64,000 nt of DNA, taken from assembly GCA_013396995.1 (NCBI GenBank), contig VWZP01006006.1, positions 403,079 to 467,078 of the forward strand, given 5' to 3'. Origin of the DNA: Dicaeum eximium. Its lineage: Eukaryota; Chordata; Aves; Passeriformes; Dicaeidae. A program made the translations under genes and the position numbers. The notes beneath the pieces were generated by a model. The model saw nothing but the letters and a program-made list of their open reading frames with translations, made no database searches and was not told where the DNA came from. Below are positions 50,241 to 62,459 of this stretch, piece by piece (position 1 is the first letter of the stretch; each line of letters opens with the position of its first letter).

Positions 50241-51250
50241 GATTCATAGAATGGTTTGGGTTGGAAGAGACCCTGAAGATCATCTTTTTCCAACTCCTAT
50301 GCTGTGGGCAGGGACACCTTCAACTAGACCAGGTGCTATCAGGGTGGTTGAAGTTCTTCAAGAGGACCAGGGTTTTCTGAATGTGGTTGCTCCTATATGT
50401 CTGTAGAAGGTCTCATGAGTTTGGTCTTCTTGGTCTGGTGGGGTGTAGAAGACCTTCTCTCTAGTGTCACCTGTCCTAGCCCCCCCTTTAACCCTGACCC
50501 ATAAGCCCTTGGTGCATCTCCAGGTGAAGTTCCATGCACTCCAGCTGGTCATTGGCACAGAAGGAAACACTTCCTCCTCATTTTCCCTGCCTGTCCTTCC
50601 TAAAGAGCCTGTAGTCTTTCATGCCAACACTGCAATCACAGGAGCCATCCTACCAGGTCTTTGTGATACCAATAAAAGTGTACCCCTGCAAGTGTGTGTA
50701 CATCTCTAATTCCTTTTGTTTATTCCCCAGGTTGGGTGCATTTGCATCGAGACATATAATTTGGGCCCCTAAAGAAACCGAATTACTGAACTGGGTGGAT
50801 TCAATTCTTTTGCACTGCTCTTCAGATGCTCTCCTGCTGACTTGGGATTCATCTCAAGGCTGTGGACATCTACCACTGGCACCAGACTGGTAAGGATAGG
50901 ATTGACTTCTAGGATTAGGTAGAGCTGAGGTTCCCCTCCCCTGACAACTTTGGTTTAAAGCTCTCTTCACCAGCTTGGCAAGCCCATGACTAGAGATGCG
51001 TTTCATTTTTTGGACAGACAGATCCCATCTTCTCCCAGCAGAAGTTTCTCAAAGTGAGTCATGGTCTAAGTAGCTGAAACTTTGGCTGTGGCACCAGTCC
51101 TGTAACCACTTCTTGATTCACCACATTCAACTGGCCCTTTCAAACCCCTTCTCTTTGACCAGGAGCATTGATGAAAACTTGCCTGCACTCCAGAGCCCCT
51201 TATGTTCTCAGATGTGCATCCTAGATTTTTACTTTTGATGTTGAAACCAG
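50241..51250 (-). mobile_element. Internally deleted CR1 LINE, minus strand
   Basis: Read on the minus strand, 51250 to about 50950 is the ORF1 end (GGGAGAAGATGGGATCTGTC; GCCAAGCTGGTGAAGAGAGC followed by TTTAAACC). The ORF1/ORF2 junction follows, then the endonuclease N-terminus down to about 50340 (ACAGGCTCTTTAGGAAGG; CTTATGGGTCAGGG; GAACTTCAACCACCCTGATA). It then jumps straight to the CR1 3' tail at about 50335-50241 (CTGGTCTAGTTGAAGGTGTC; CCAACCCAAACCATTCTATG). The rest of the endonuclease and the entire reverse transcriptase are missing. The join falls at a short stretch similar in both parts (CACCTGG). Confidence 0.93.
50358..50570 (-). pseudogene. CR1 endonuclease fragment
   Basis: A 70-codon minus-strand frame encodes part of the N-terminal apurinic-type endonuclease of CR1 ORF2. 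Recognisable pieces are MTSWSAWNFTW (residues 7-17, where related copies read DQLE-C-ME), GLWVRVKGGARTGDT (22-36) and the strongly conserved YTPPDQEDQ (42-50), followed by ETFYRHIGATT. Neighbouring endonuclease sequence continues in other frames upstream (to about 50750), so the gene is broken. It cannot make an active enzyme because the catalytic C-terminal half of the domain is deleted. Confidence 0.88.
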
Positions 51251-54200
51251 CCATACTGACATTAATTCCATCTGATTTTTAGTAGGAATAGCACTGAGAT
51301 TCCTCCTGTGTGAGGAGGGAATGGAATGGCAGAAACACTTCCATTAAATACTCCCATCCTTGTCTGGTTAGCCTGTCAGTGGTATGACAATCAGAATGTA
51401 CTACACCTAAATTGGCAGAGCTATGAAGAGGCATATTATCTGATTGAATATGGCCTTATCAAGCAATGAATCAAATGTAATGTCTGTTAAATCTGTGCCT
51501 CAGTAGGTTTTAAACTTCATTCAGCAATGCAGTAATGAGCAAAACACAAGCACTCTTATGGAGTTAAGAGCTTGCAAATTGAGAAGAAACCTCAGTATTG
51601 AATCTCCTGTGTACTAACTCTGGTTTATAGATTCTCTCTCAAGCATTTAATTAAAGATACATATTAAGCTTAATTTAGGTAACCATTGTAACTGACAGAA
51701 GTTGATATTTATACCACATTTAAAATTAATAGCTTTCTTCTCACTGAATGCATTCCCTGTCATCAGAATATGTTTTCATAAATCTTAATTAAAATTTTCT
51801 AATAAAGAAAAATATGAAATAGAAGCCAGACATCTGGCAATCCAGTATTTCTGAAAAGAAACAAAAATAAATTAAGACAAAAAGGAACAAGAAGCAGATT
51901 ATTTAAATACTTTATAAGTTTTTAGAATTCTTTCCTTTACTCTTTGATCAAAGATAAATCTTATAGAAAATAACTGCTTATGTAACAACAGTGTCTGTGT
52001 ATGGAAGCAATGTTTGTAGAAGCCAAGTCTTAACTTGTCTATATTTTAAATTTAAATATCTAACTTATATGCTAAAGATATACAATTAGTCCTTTTATAA
52101 AAACTAGAGTTTTATAAAGGAAGTAGGTTAATGCATTAAGCCTAATTAGATGCTTGAATGTGCCAGACAGATATAGTTGTCAATTTATTTTTATACTTTA
52201 TTTTACATGGGGCTTTTACGTAAATTCAGGAGAAATGTTCTCCTTCTCCTACAGTTCAGAGACAGAGGCTTTGGTGCTGGCTTTTGTTCTGTTTGTTGGA
52301 AGGAATTGACTTTCTGCAGTGATTACACTTCTTTGTAGGTACAACTGGTTACAAAATAGTATAGCTATTCTATATCTTTTTTAGATACTGAAAGAGAAGA
52401 ACAAACAAGGAGAGCTGGATGGTGGAACATGCACTTATGCGTTTTACTGTCAAAAAAACTTATATGGCTCAGGTCCATAAACCCAGTCTTTCAAAACAAA
52501 CATAAATAAACATTTATATGCTTATGATTGTCAAATAGACAAGGTTGTGTTAGCGGTTCATTAATTTTTGTTCTTGCTGCTGTTATGCTTGTTTGTCATT
52601 TACCATTTGTTACTATGAGAGTATTAAAAACTCTATAGCTCTTACAGAATCATTCAATTATAACTTTCATTATGATATGCATGAAACTGTTATTTTTATA
52701 TTCTGCAGGGTATATTAAAATAAGTGTTACAGGGACTTTTCATGAACATGTAGAATTATATAGATGTCACTTTGTATCACTTTATTAATTACTCAGCAAC
52801 TGTAACCTCTGTTTTCAGTGGTTTTTGGTTTTTGTTTTAATAAAAAACAGATTAACTTAGAGGTTGATAGGTAGGATTTGCTGCTTCCACAAACCTCACT
52901 TCTTAAATTGAAGTAGGAATTTAGAGAGTGTTCTCACAGTCTACACTGACAAAACCTGTATTTCAGTGCAGAAAACACTGACAAAAACAGTGTGAAACAG
53001 TGAAAAAGAGAGGTTACTGGACTCCTAACTTTTCCTCTTCGCTATCTACTGTATAAAGACGTTAATGAGAGTAAAAGGCTTGGAGTTTAAAAGAAAAAGT
53101 ATAACTACATTGGAATAACTCAAATTCTCAACGTTTGCTCCCTGGATCCTGCCTAAGGGGTATCCTTCAGGATATTCTAATATCACCTTACTGAATGCCC
53201 AATGAGATCAATAGACTTAATTAGAAAATAAAGATATTGATTGGATTTCTAAGGAAAAAGACCAGACTGCATTAAAATAATATCCTTCAAAAAGTAAAAG
53301 TCAGTGTTTTCAATGTTGATAAAATCTGTGTCTTTTCAAATTAAGCCTTTTTTTTTGCCAGAGATTCAGTACTAAAAAGGACACAATAAAAATGCAAATT
53401 CAACGAAAATCACACTTTATGTAGATTATATATTTTTAAATGATAAACAGAACACATATGGTAGCTGCAAACTCCATACATTTTAACTTTCTTTTTTCAC
53501 AGTTCTTTTCATTTTAAAAACTCCGCTAGGCAGTAAAAGCTCTTGTCTTTAAGTTGTGAAGTTAAAAAGTCCAAGCCAAGTCCAAAGGAGACCGAAAGTT
53601 TTTATTACCAGAAGTTATTGGACATAAAAAGCTCACTGCATGTATCTTTATTTTGCCTTTAAAATTCTCCTAACAAAGGTAAATGTGCATAGAGCACTAG
53701 AAATGCCACGATAAAGAACTTACAAAAAATGTCCATTGAATGACCTGCACTGAAACAGGGAGAAGTGAAATTACCACAAAAATGCATCACATGAAACCAC
53801 AAGCTCATTAACTCTTCTAAGCTTTTAGTTGCAGTGAGGAAGCAGTGGAGTTTGAAGCTGAGGAAAGATTTCTCTGAAGAGAAATGATATGCTGTGGGGC
53901 AGGAAGAGGATTTAAGATAAAGTATTTAACAACAGCAGACTGGCTAACACATTGAGTAGGCAGCTTGTTGTGCCATGGAGAGTACAAATCACATATGAAA
54001 CTAATTTATTTAGATCTTTATTCAATTTCTAGTGAATTATAACAACAAATTCTCCTAAAATTAAATTAACTTTTTCTATATTTTTAATGGTTTTGTTTGT
54101 AATTTGCATAACATATCTATTCCTGCTAATCATCACATAGAGTGATAGACTACCTTCCACAGCTTGCATTCTATCATGACATGTCCAGAAATTCTCAGTC

Positions 54201-56360
54201 AGAACTGCTCAAAGTAGAGTAGCAAAGGTACACAGTATCATAGTGCACACTCAGGACCTTTGAGACAGAAGTGATAACTGTTAAACCTTGGTAATCATAT
54301 AGCTGTAACAATCCAGAATTGTTTTATGAGTGAGCAATGGAACAGAAGCCGTTCCAAGGAGATGTACATATCCCAAGACAAGTAAGAGAGCAAAATAGAT
54401 AATATTCCTCCTGTGCATTTTGTATTAAAGAAGTAAAGGGATCACTTTTTGTAGTGCAACGTCTATGAATATCCAGGAGGATCCCACCTACCTGTGTTCT
54501 GGCTAAACCGCAAACCAATCATGGATTTTACAAAGATCAGTTGGGATCAACAGGCAGCTCAGAATTTACTATGTAAAGTCCAGGCTTTCACTGTGATTTT
54601 TTGCCCTGGCTGGAATGTTTTGAAATGGCTTGAAGTAATTTCAGTTTATCTACTGCTTATTAAATGCTGCTTTGTGTCTAGTGCTCCTTTGAAAGCTAAA
54701 ATCTGAAAGTGATATGATGGCAGAGGGAGATAAAAAGGGGGAGATGTACTAAAGGAACACATTTGCAGGAAGTAAATGGATTCATGTTATATTCAGATGC
54801 CAAACAAAGGTGCCAAAATTCTGAGCATTTCACGTAGTCCCTGGAGAGAAAGAGTAGATAGGAGTCCAAGCTAGAAACACCTCTTAATTTGAGTATAATT
54901 ACACAACATGGGTACAAAACCAGTTTTCCTAGATTAACCCTCTCCTCTGAATCGTTGGAACAAAGTAATGAAAATGGATTATTTTTCTTACTGCTCTGAT
55001 GTGAGGAGTGGTTTTTTTTTTTGTAGTGTCTTTTTTTTTTTCAAGTGTAATTATGGAAAAAGCAGGTATAATTCATTGTGGAGATTTAGAAAACCAAAGT
55101 TCTTGCTACACAGAGTATGGCAGTCAGACTGCACTTTAATACGCATAATTGCCTTTTATATGTTGATTTCTTCTTTTTCCAGTCTTCATTAAGACTAGGT
55201 TAACTAAACTTTATAAGGGTACCATAATGTAGGATTTGTAAAAACAAATTTTTGTTCGAGTTAGTCCAATACTAGATGACTAGTTTTTCAGTTAGGGAAG
55301 AATGCTTTCAGTCTTGGGGGGAAAAAGACCAACAAAAATGGTATTTCTATGTAAAGCTAGAGAACGTATGGTATGCATATCAATGAATATAACTTTTATG
55401 GAAATTGACATAACAGTAATGGGACACAAGCAGATGGACAAAATTTTTCTTGGGCTGTGTGTGATATCCACTGTAGTATCTAAATAAAACATCACATTAT
55501 GATTAAAGTAAAGTAATGAAGTCTGTTTAAAATTATTATAGAGGACCACTTTTTCCTGTGCCTACATCAATCACATTCAGGAACTCTGTCAGTACAAATC
55601 ACTTTATACATTATTAACAAGTCAAAGGATTTACCTGCAGATTTCTCATAAAGCCTTGTTGTATGAAACAGCATTACAAGAAGCAAAAGGAACAAACTTC
55701 AGCTAATCTGCTGACAGTGTTTGTTCTGTTGTTTCTCTAGTGTGTTATTAATAATGTGAATCAATACCTGAAAATGGCTGAACCTCTCAGTGTGTTCTAT
55801 GTAGCAGCTGTCTGAATGCTTACAGCAGTAGTTTGTAGCGGTGCAGTATTAGAAGGTATTTTCATTACTTGAAGTTGTAAAGAAAAAACTAATTAATTAA
55901 AATTTTATTGAGTATTTTCTGCAAATGAATAATAATTTTTAAAAAACCCCTCATATATGAATGGATCGTAACCAATATTAAGCCTACCCAGCCACTGGGT
56001 CATTCCCTCTTCAGTGGGGTGAGAGAGAGTCAGAAGAGCAAAAACCAAAAACTTGTGGGTTAATATAGAGGCACTTATAAAGGCACTTTAATAGGTAAAA
56101 CAAAAACTTCACACACAAGGAAAGTGAAGCAAGGAACTAATTCATTGCTTGTTATTGGCAGGCAGATAATCAGCACTTCCAGGAAAGCAGGGCTGCATCA
56201 TGCCTAATGATTACTTGAGAAGACAAGACAAGAAACACCACAGCCATGAACATTCCTCCTTTCTTCTCCTTTTCCTGCAGCTTTTACTGTTGTGCACATC
56301 ATAGAGTAAGGCATATCTCACTGGTCATCTCATATCAGCTGTCTTGGTCAGGTCCTCTCC
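51251..56360. other. Unique AT-rich non-coding DNA
   Basis: About 5 kb without a recognised gene or transposon; frames are under 90 codons. A hairpin with CTTTATAAAA-type arms lies at 52091-52120. T-runs occur near 53348 and 55014-55043. Confidence 0.5.
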
Positions 56361-56471
56361 CAGAATCGTTCAATGGTTTGGTTTGGAAGGCACCTTGAAT
56401 GTTGTTTAGTTTCAACACCCCTGTTCTGGGCAGGGACACCTTCAACTAGACCAGGTCACTCAAAACCCCAT

Positions 56472-56997
56472 TGTACTAGTTTGAAATCAAAACCAGTGGG
56501 AGATCACAAGTCAGAATTATAATTTAATGGAAGAAAATTAAAAGAAAGAAATAAATAAATGCAGTAATACAAGGATACTAACAAAGTCAGAAATACAACC
56601 TGACACTCTAATGGTGGAGGCAATCCAAGCGAAGCAGTTCTGTTGACGCGGTGATCCTGTAGGAAGAAAGGTCTGGAAGTCCGGCCGTAGCTCTTTCCCT
56701 CTGGGAGTCCAGTAGGCAAGTGCCCCCGTGGTGTTCAGGATTTCAGCTTATATCCATGATGGAATGGTTGGTTCCTCCCTCTGGGCGGAGCATCTCACAA
56801 TGGGATGGCGAGTCATGAGATAAGGCACTGATGGGCCATTAACAGGAGGTAGTCCAGGGGGGTGTTATCTCTGAGTCATGGGACCAGGCATTGATGGCCC
56901 ATTAACAGCAGATAGCCCAGGGGGAGTAGGCAAGGAAAACACCACCTATTTCAACAGCTCATGAATATGGTAACAGAATATACTTCAACCCAGGACA
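56472..56997 (-). mobile_element. Solo LTR of an endogenous retrovirus (ERVL-like)
   Basis: A 526-bp element begins TG and ends CA on either strand and is flanked by perfect 5-bp direct repeats CCCAT (56467-56471 and 56998-57002) inside a CR1. On the minus strand it starts TGTCCTGGGTTGAAG, like many avian ERV LTRs. It has a TATA-like TATAAG (about 56752-56747), then a pyrimidine-rich region with ATTAAA (about 56528-56523) as possible polyadenylation signal, and ends ACTAGTACA. No internal retroviral genes are present, so it arose by recombination between the two LTRs. Five-base target duplications fit class III (ERVL-like) integration; the class call is inference. A 71-codon frame inside is chance. 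Confidence 0.9.
56810..56924 (-). repeat. Tandem duplication inside the LTR U3 region
   Basis: Two 52-bp units (56810-56861 and 56873-56924, 63-bp period) match at 44 of 52 positions, sharing GAGTCATG, GGCA(C/T)TGATGG and CCATTAACAG. On the minus strand they lie near the 5' end of the LTR, upstream of the TATA-like box, where retroviral enhancers sit. Duplicated U3 enhancers are common in retroviruses; activity here is not shown. Confidence 0.85.
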
Positions 56998-57230
56998 CCC
57001 ATCCAGCCCAGTCTTAAAAACTTCTGGGGATGGGTATCCATAGCTTCCCTAGGCAAGCCATTCCAGTTCCTCACCACCCTCATAATAAGGAGTTTTTTCC
57101 TAATATCGAATCTAAAACCTAATTTCTTTCAACTTAAACCCATTTCCTCTTGTCCTGTCACTAGATGCCATTGTAACCAGTCTTGCCCCATCTTTCCTGT
57201 AAGTTCCCTTCAGGTACTGGAAGGATAATC

Positions 57231-60200
57231 AAGTGTGGGGGGAAACAGATTGCTTCTAAAGCAGGGAACCTCAAACTTAAGCTCGGCAGGGGTGGTAAAA
57301 TAACTTCCATGCCCCCTTTGTGATTTTCATCACAATGGATATAACTGAGTGCTGCCAACACAAACCACAGTACCCACAGTACTTCATGATAGTGTGACAC
57401 CCCCTGGCAGACTTTTCTACAGAAAAAGAGCATCCCAAAGAGCATCTTTGAATCCTCTCTATTTGATGCATGCTGAAATAATCAATTTCTCCCTTTTGGT
57501 AGTTGTTTGAAGGCTGTCTATCCTCCAAGTGCAAATCTGCCATTTAAAATGAAAAACACTGTTAAAAAAATATGTGTGGAACTGGATAACAGACCTAAAC
57601 TAGATTTTTTTTTTTACAATTAATACTATATTACAAAATTAAAACAATATGTTTCCTTCACACCTATGATGAAGTGGGAAGTGGGGAAGGTTATGATTTA
57701 CCTCATATTTCAAAAATTGCCTCTGAAAATCCTTGCATGCAGTACAGCACAAATTTGTGTTGTTATGAGTCATTTCTCTACATAGCTAGAACAGGTAGAG
57801 AGAACAATATATTAAAGAGTAACAGCTCCGTTTCTAGAGGTACATCTTCAGCTATGTGTTTGGTGATGTTCAGAGAGCAGCAACAGTTATATTTGGCTTT
57901 CTACATCTAAGTACATGATCAGTTCTAAGATTTGTTGTAAATCCCATCTACTATGTACAGCATTGCAGAACAGACACATAAATTATGCCACTCTGCTGTC
58001 TTAAAGCCATAAGATTCACATATATACCAGAAATATAAATTTTATTAGATGCACTTAATAAATTATTTTCTGAAGAAGGGAATTCCTTCAGGGATCAGAC
58101 AGGAATTACCACAGCAGAACCTTTATTAAAGGCTTGGTTCATTAGAGTTCATAAATCATCAGTGGCTTCAATGTGTCTGAGTAGTGCAACAGTGTAATGG
58201 AGCTTTGCTAATTTAACTGAAGTATCTGACCTATATCTGTTCCAGAGCCCCCTGCTCAAGCAACTACCCAATCAAATAAAACTGCTTTAAGATGTCCTGT
58301 GTGCTTTAGTCCAAATAAATTAATGGGATCACTTGGAGCTGAAGTATCTGAATGGCAGTGAAACCGTATTTCTCAAGTCCTCATCTCAAATGATAGGTTT
58401 ATGATTTCACTATCCTTTAGAAGCATCAGAGGCAGCGAAGACAGGCCTATCTGACTGAACACATGAGCTGAACAACTTTCCAATCACTGACTGTGTGCAC
58501 AGACAAAGCAGTGATGACACAAAGCCAATCTCCTAACAATCCTGTTGTAACTGTGGAGCATTGTGCAAATATTTAGGGAAAAAATGACAAACTCATATTA
58601 AGGATAATAAATATGCTTTCATTCCACTTTGCAGTTGATAAATTATTAACAGCTTAACTTTTCCAGATGATGTGCCTATGCAAGGGAAGCTTCACTAATT
58701 TTCAAGGCTCTGCAGACTCACTTCCTGGCAGCAGCCTCCAGTTGCCTTCCCCTGGTACCTGAGAACCATAACTCAACAGGATAACTGTCATGGCAGAGGA
58801 CTAAAGGACACTTTAAAATATGTCATTAATTAATGAGTCCATGTGAGGCACAGTAAAAGCACTCTGTACAGTGACTGGAAGAAGAATTTATCTCTTTCTT
58901 GATGGAGCTTTTGCTCAATGAAGTTACAAGGGAATTAAATATTCAGGCCAACCATACTCCTGCATAGACCCTAAAGAGGATTATCTATGTCAAATATATA
59001 ACTTTTTAGATCAGACAAAATGGTTTACTCTTGTGACTGAAATATTCTGCTAATCTCTTCAGTAGTGATTGCCTATTTGAAACAGATAATATTTTTATTA
59101 ACCTACAAAATGTTAATAATAGTAGAAGATGTTCACAAAGCAATAAATATGCTGCAGTTTAGGTATAAAATATTTCTACTTCACTTTTATTTGGATATAA
59201 AATTCTTCACTTAGATTTTCAAATAACACCACTCTTGGTAAATGCAATTATATTATTTTATGTGCAATATTTCAAATTCTATTTGGCCTTTGGAAGAAAT
59301 TGATTTCACGTTCAAAATCAAGTTGTTAGGTCAAATTATGTGGAGAAAGACAGCTGGGTGCCTACAAGGTGCTAAATACTCTGCAGTGAAGTCTCCTAAT
59401 TGATCTTCTTCAGCAGCCCACCTTTTCAATAAGAAAATAGACTACAGATATAAAGAATATTGATAGATAGCAGCTTTGGAGAAAAGGCTAACTGCTTGCA
59501 ACTTACTCTTTGCAACCACTTGAGAATATAGCTACCCAAAATCCAGTTTCGTAACACCCTAAGTGTGAAGAAAATAATATACCTCATGATAGATAAATGA
59601 GATAAGCATGATTTCTAGTCAATGAGGGGGACACGACTCAAGCAAATGAGCATTTGTCAATGCAATCAGTATAGGCAGCATGTCATGTCTATCAATTCTT
59701 AGGGAACTAGTGGTACAAAAATGTAAAATTAAGATGTAAAATTTTGAGAGATGGAAAGGAAACTACTGGCAGTGCAGCCTTAACCAAAAATGATTATATG
59801 TATCATAGAGAAAGACTTTCTTTTAGATGTGTCTAACTTCTGTGTTCCACCACTTCTTTCTTGTCCTATCACTTCTGCCTGTAAAGACAAGACAATCTCA
59901 CATTCGATAAGTGCATTTATTGATGCACTTCATTGGTTAATGGAAATCTGAATATGGAGATGTTAGAAAGAAAAATGTCACAAAGTAAAGTTGTTGCTTT
60001 AAATTGCATGAAGATCATTCAATGCTAAGTATTTCTCACAAATATAATTAATAAAATATTCTTTTTCTTCATCTTTTTCATAATCTATACTTGCAAAACA
60101 TTACTGGTTAATTATATTGTATTAAAAGAGTGATAGGAAGCTAAAAATCTTTAATCAAGGAAAAAAAGGAAAAAATAAAATGACCAAAATAGCTTATGGT

Positions 60201-62077
60201 TTCACCAGCATCAAATCTTAAAAATTCTTTTTTCTTTCGAGATGAAAAAGAAAAGTTTAAACTTTACCTTTACCAGCTCCTATTCGAATAAATAATGCAT
60301 TAAAACACAAATATGTTTATTTTATTTTTGATTTATTTTCTGAAATTTCTTTGCTTGCTCTTGTAATATTATGGTTACCTCTTCAGAAAACCAATTTATG
60401 TGTTTTGTAAAAGTTATTTTTCTATTTAATCAAAACCAATGGCTTTGTTAAAAGCATAGTACTGGGATGTGACCATATATTTCTGTTAAATTGCTGTTTC
60501 CAGCCATAACAACAAAAAAAATTGTGTTCAACCTTGATTTTTTTACAACTGGATAACTCATTATAAAGAAGACATCAAAACAGTAGAAAGACTGATATTC
60601 CCTGCCACTGAGATTTCCCCTAATTAAAATCATGATAATTTATTTTTGACTAAAACACATTTACAGAAGTGAAAAGAAACCATCAGTTTTCAATGAATAG
60701 CTAAATGTAGACTTAAATTACTAGTGAACATAAAATACCAAAAATATGAAAAGCCATTCAGAGTAGGTAAAACTTTCATTTTGTCTATTACAAACACATA
60801 CCAAAAAAACCCAGAAATTAATAAGGTTAGGAACGTGATTATAATTACCTTCTATGACATGATTAGAACACAAATACAATATAAATATTTAAGCAGATGC
60901 TGAAACACTTTTTGTTCTGAAAGATAACAATTGAAATTGTAAACATAGACGTGTTGTTGACTTGTATTTCCATGCATCCTTCTAGGCTATGGAGCGGAAT
61001 AACACCTGTTAAAAAAGAGACAGTACTTGAAAATATAGTCCTCCCAGTCCATCCATGCTGGAACTTACATCATTTCAGCATAGAAAACATTTGAAAGAGA
61101 TTTTGGTACAGTATCAGTCAAAACAGTTGGAGAAAAGAACTTGGAAATATTTTAATCATTAAAGAAATGCCTTGTAACAGTAGAATGCAGAACCTGGCTG
61201 TTTATTCTCTCCTTTTCTCTTCCTATGACACATTATAATTGAAGCTTTGGGAGTTCATTAAAAATTTAATGTTCATTATGGGTTACCAAGAAACATTTTG
61301 CAGTCTGCATTATATAATATAGATGTTCTGTAGATTTTTTGAAAGTACATGTAAACAGCAAAAGTTTTGGCCATTAAAAGGAGCTAGGCTATTCCTTTTC
61401 CATTCTACATTTTTGAATAGACAAGCTGGCATGCAAGTGTCAGAAATCTCATATCCAATTATGCTAGGACTCTCTTTCATAGAAATATTTCAGCTGTCTC
61501 ATCTATACATCCTTCACTTGATGTAATTGCTAATCCGGTCACAAACACAAAATATTTCTTTTAAATGGTTGACTATATAAAGTAGACTGTAGTCTGATTA
61601 ATTAAGTGAAAAATACTCGTGCCATACTGGAAAGATGGCTGGGTGTAAAACTAGAGGAAACTGAGATATATTCATATCCTGACAGAAGTTAAAATGGTAT
61701 GGAAAATATAGGGTGAAACACAGCTGATACACACTGGATGGAATGTGGCTGGCATGCTCAAAACCTATTCCACAATGGTTCTCCATGCACACAATCTGCA
61801 TCCATGGCACCTGCACTCAAGATCCACCTAAGAAGAAAGAAATAGCATAAAACTTAGTTGAGAATGGGGAAAAGTTAGGGAAAGCTCCATCCTAGCTACT
61901 CAGATCAGTAAATGGGCTGAACCTGCCTTCTCCCCCATGGGGACCTCTATTGGGTAAGAACTACACTCTATGTGCACTGGATACTTTTATTATGGATTAG
62001 AGCTTGTCTGTATTCCTTTGAATACATTTTTGCAGTCAGATATTATCACTGACAATGCTCGAATCTTAACCTGTCAC
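57231..62077. other. Unique AT-rich non-coding DNA
   Basis: No gene or transposon recognised. 57231-57545 may still be old repeat (mixed GC, overlapping 88-94-codon minus frames) but shows no clear CR1 motif. The segment about 58080-58570 has balanced composition and few simple repeats. The rest is AT-rich with frames under 80 codons. Confidence 0.5.
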
Positions 62078-62116
62078 AGTTTTATATTATTTTATTTTAT
62101 TTTATTTTATTTTAAG
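62078..62116. repeat. (TTTTA)n microsatellite
   Basis: Five or more TTTTA units lie at about 62088-62114, followed by a T/G-rich tract to about 62187. It abuts the A-rich end (minus strand) of the candidate retrocopy to its right. Confidence 0.9.
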
Positions 62117-62179
62117 GGTTTTTTTAAGTTTATTTTTTTTATCACAGTGGGGTTTTTTGTTGTTTGGTTTTTGGGGTTT

Positions 62180-62447
62180 TTTTAATATTAATAAAGAGTT
62201 TTATTCTGTAAACTTGGTATGAGTCCTTCATGGGCACTGGCACTTGCTGGTAATGGGTACCTGGAATAAAGTGGAAAAACAGTTGAGGACAGGTGAGGGA
62301 AGATCTGCTGAGGGCTCTCCCTTAGGCTGTTGGTGTGTGTCCTTGAATAAGTCAGTCAAACTGCCCTCTGATCCATCAGGATTGGTCATTGAAGGGTCCT
62401 CAATGACAGACTGGTCAGGCACAAGGGTTTCAGCTCTTTTGAGGTGC
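62180..62447 (-). pseudogene. Candidate coding exon or retrocopy 3' end, unknown family
   Basis: On the minus strand an open frame runs from a stop near 62455 to TGA at 62230-62228. It is rich in Asp, Glu, Pro, Ser and Thr (for example PDGSEGSLTDLFKDTHQQPK, in the first half). It is less AT-rich than its surroundings. The polyadenylation hexamer AATAAA (62205-62200) lies about 23 bases past the stop, followed by A-rich sequence (62188-62160). That arrangement suits a reverse-transcribed mRNA end, a retroelement 3' end, or a real terminal exon. A good splice acceptor (TTTGTCTGTCAG) precedes it near 62447. I do not recognise the protein. Confidence 0.3.
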
Positions 62448-62459
62448 TGACAGACAAAT

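Larger units (their letters stand above)
56361..57230 (-). mobile_element. CR1 LINE 3' end, minus strand, split by an LTR
   Basis: The plus strand shows a reversed CR1 tail: CAGAATCGTTCAATGGTTTG, TTGGAAGGCACCTTGAATG, GGGCAGGGACACCTTCAAC and CTAGACCAGGTCACTCAAAA up to CCCAT at 56471. After the solo LTR it resumes at 56998 with CCCATCCAGCCCAGTCTTAA, CTTCCCTAGGCAAGCCATTC, CAGTTCCTCACCACCCTCAT, TTCCTAATATCGAATCTAAA, CTCTTGTCCTGTCACTAGAT and CCCTTCAGGTACTGGAAGG, ending near 57230. Removing the LTR and one CCCAT leaves one continuous CR1 3' end of about 340 bp. Confidence 0.95.

Noticed and set aside
57161..57543. Overlapping 88-94-codon minus-strand frames
   Set aside because: They begin in or beside the CR1 fragment and use conflicting frames; no CR1 protein motif was seen in them.
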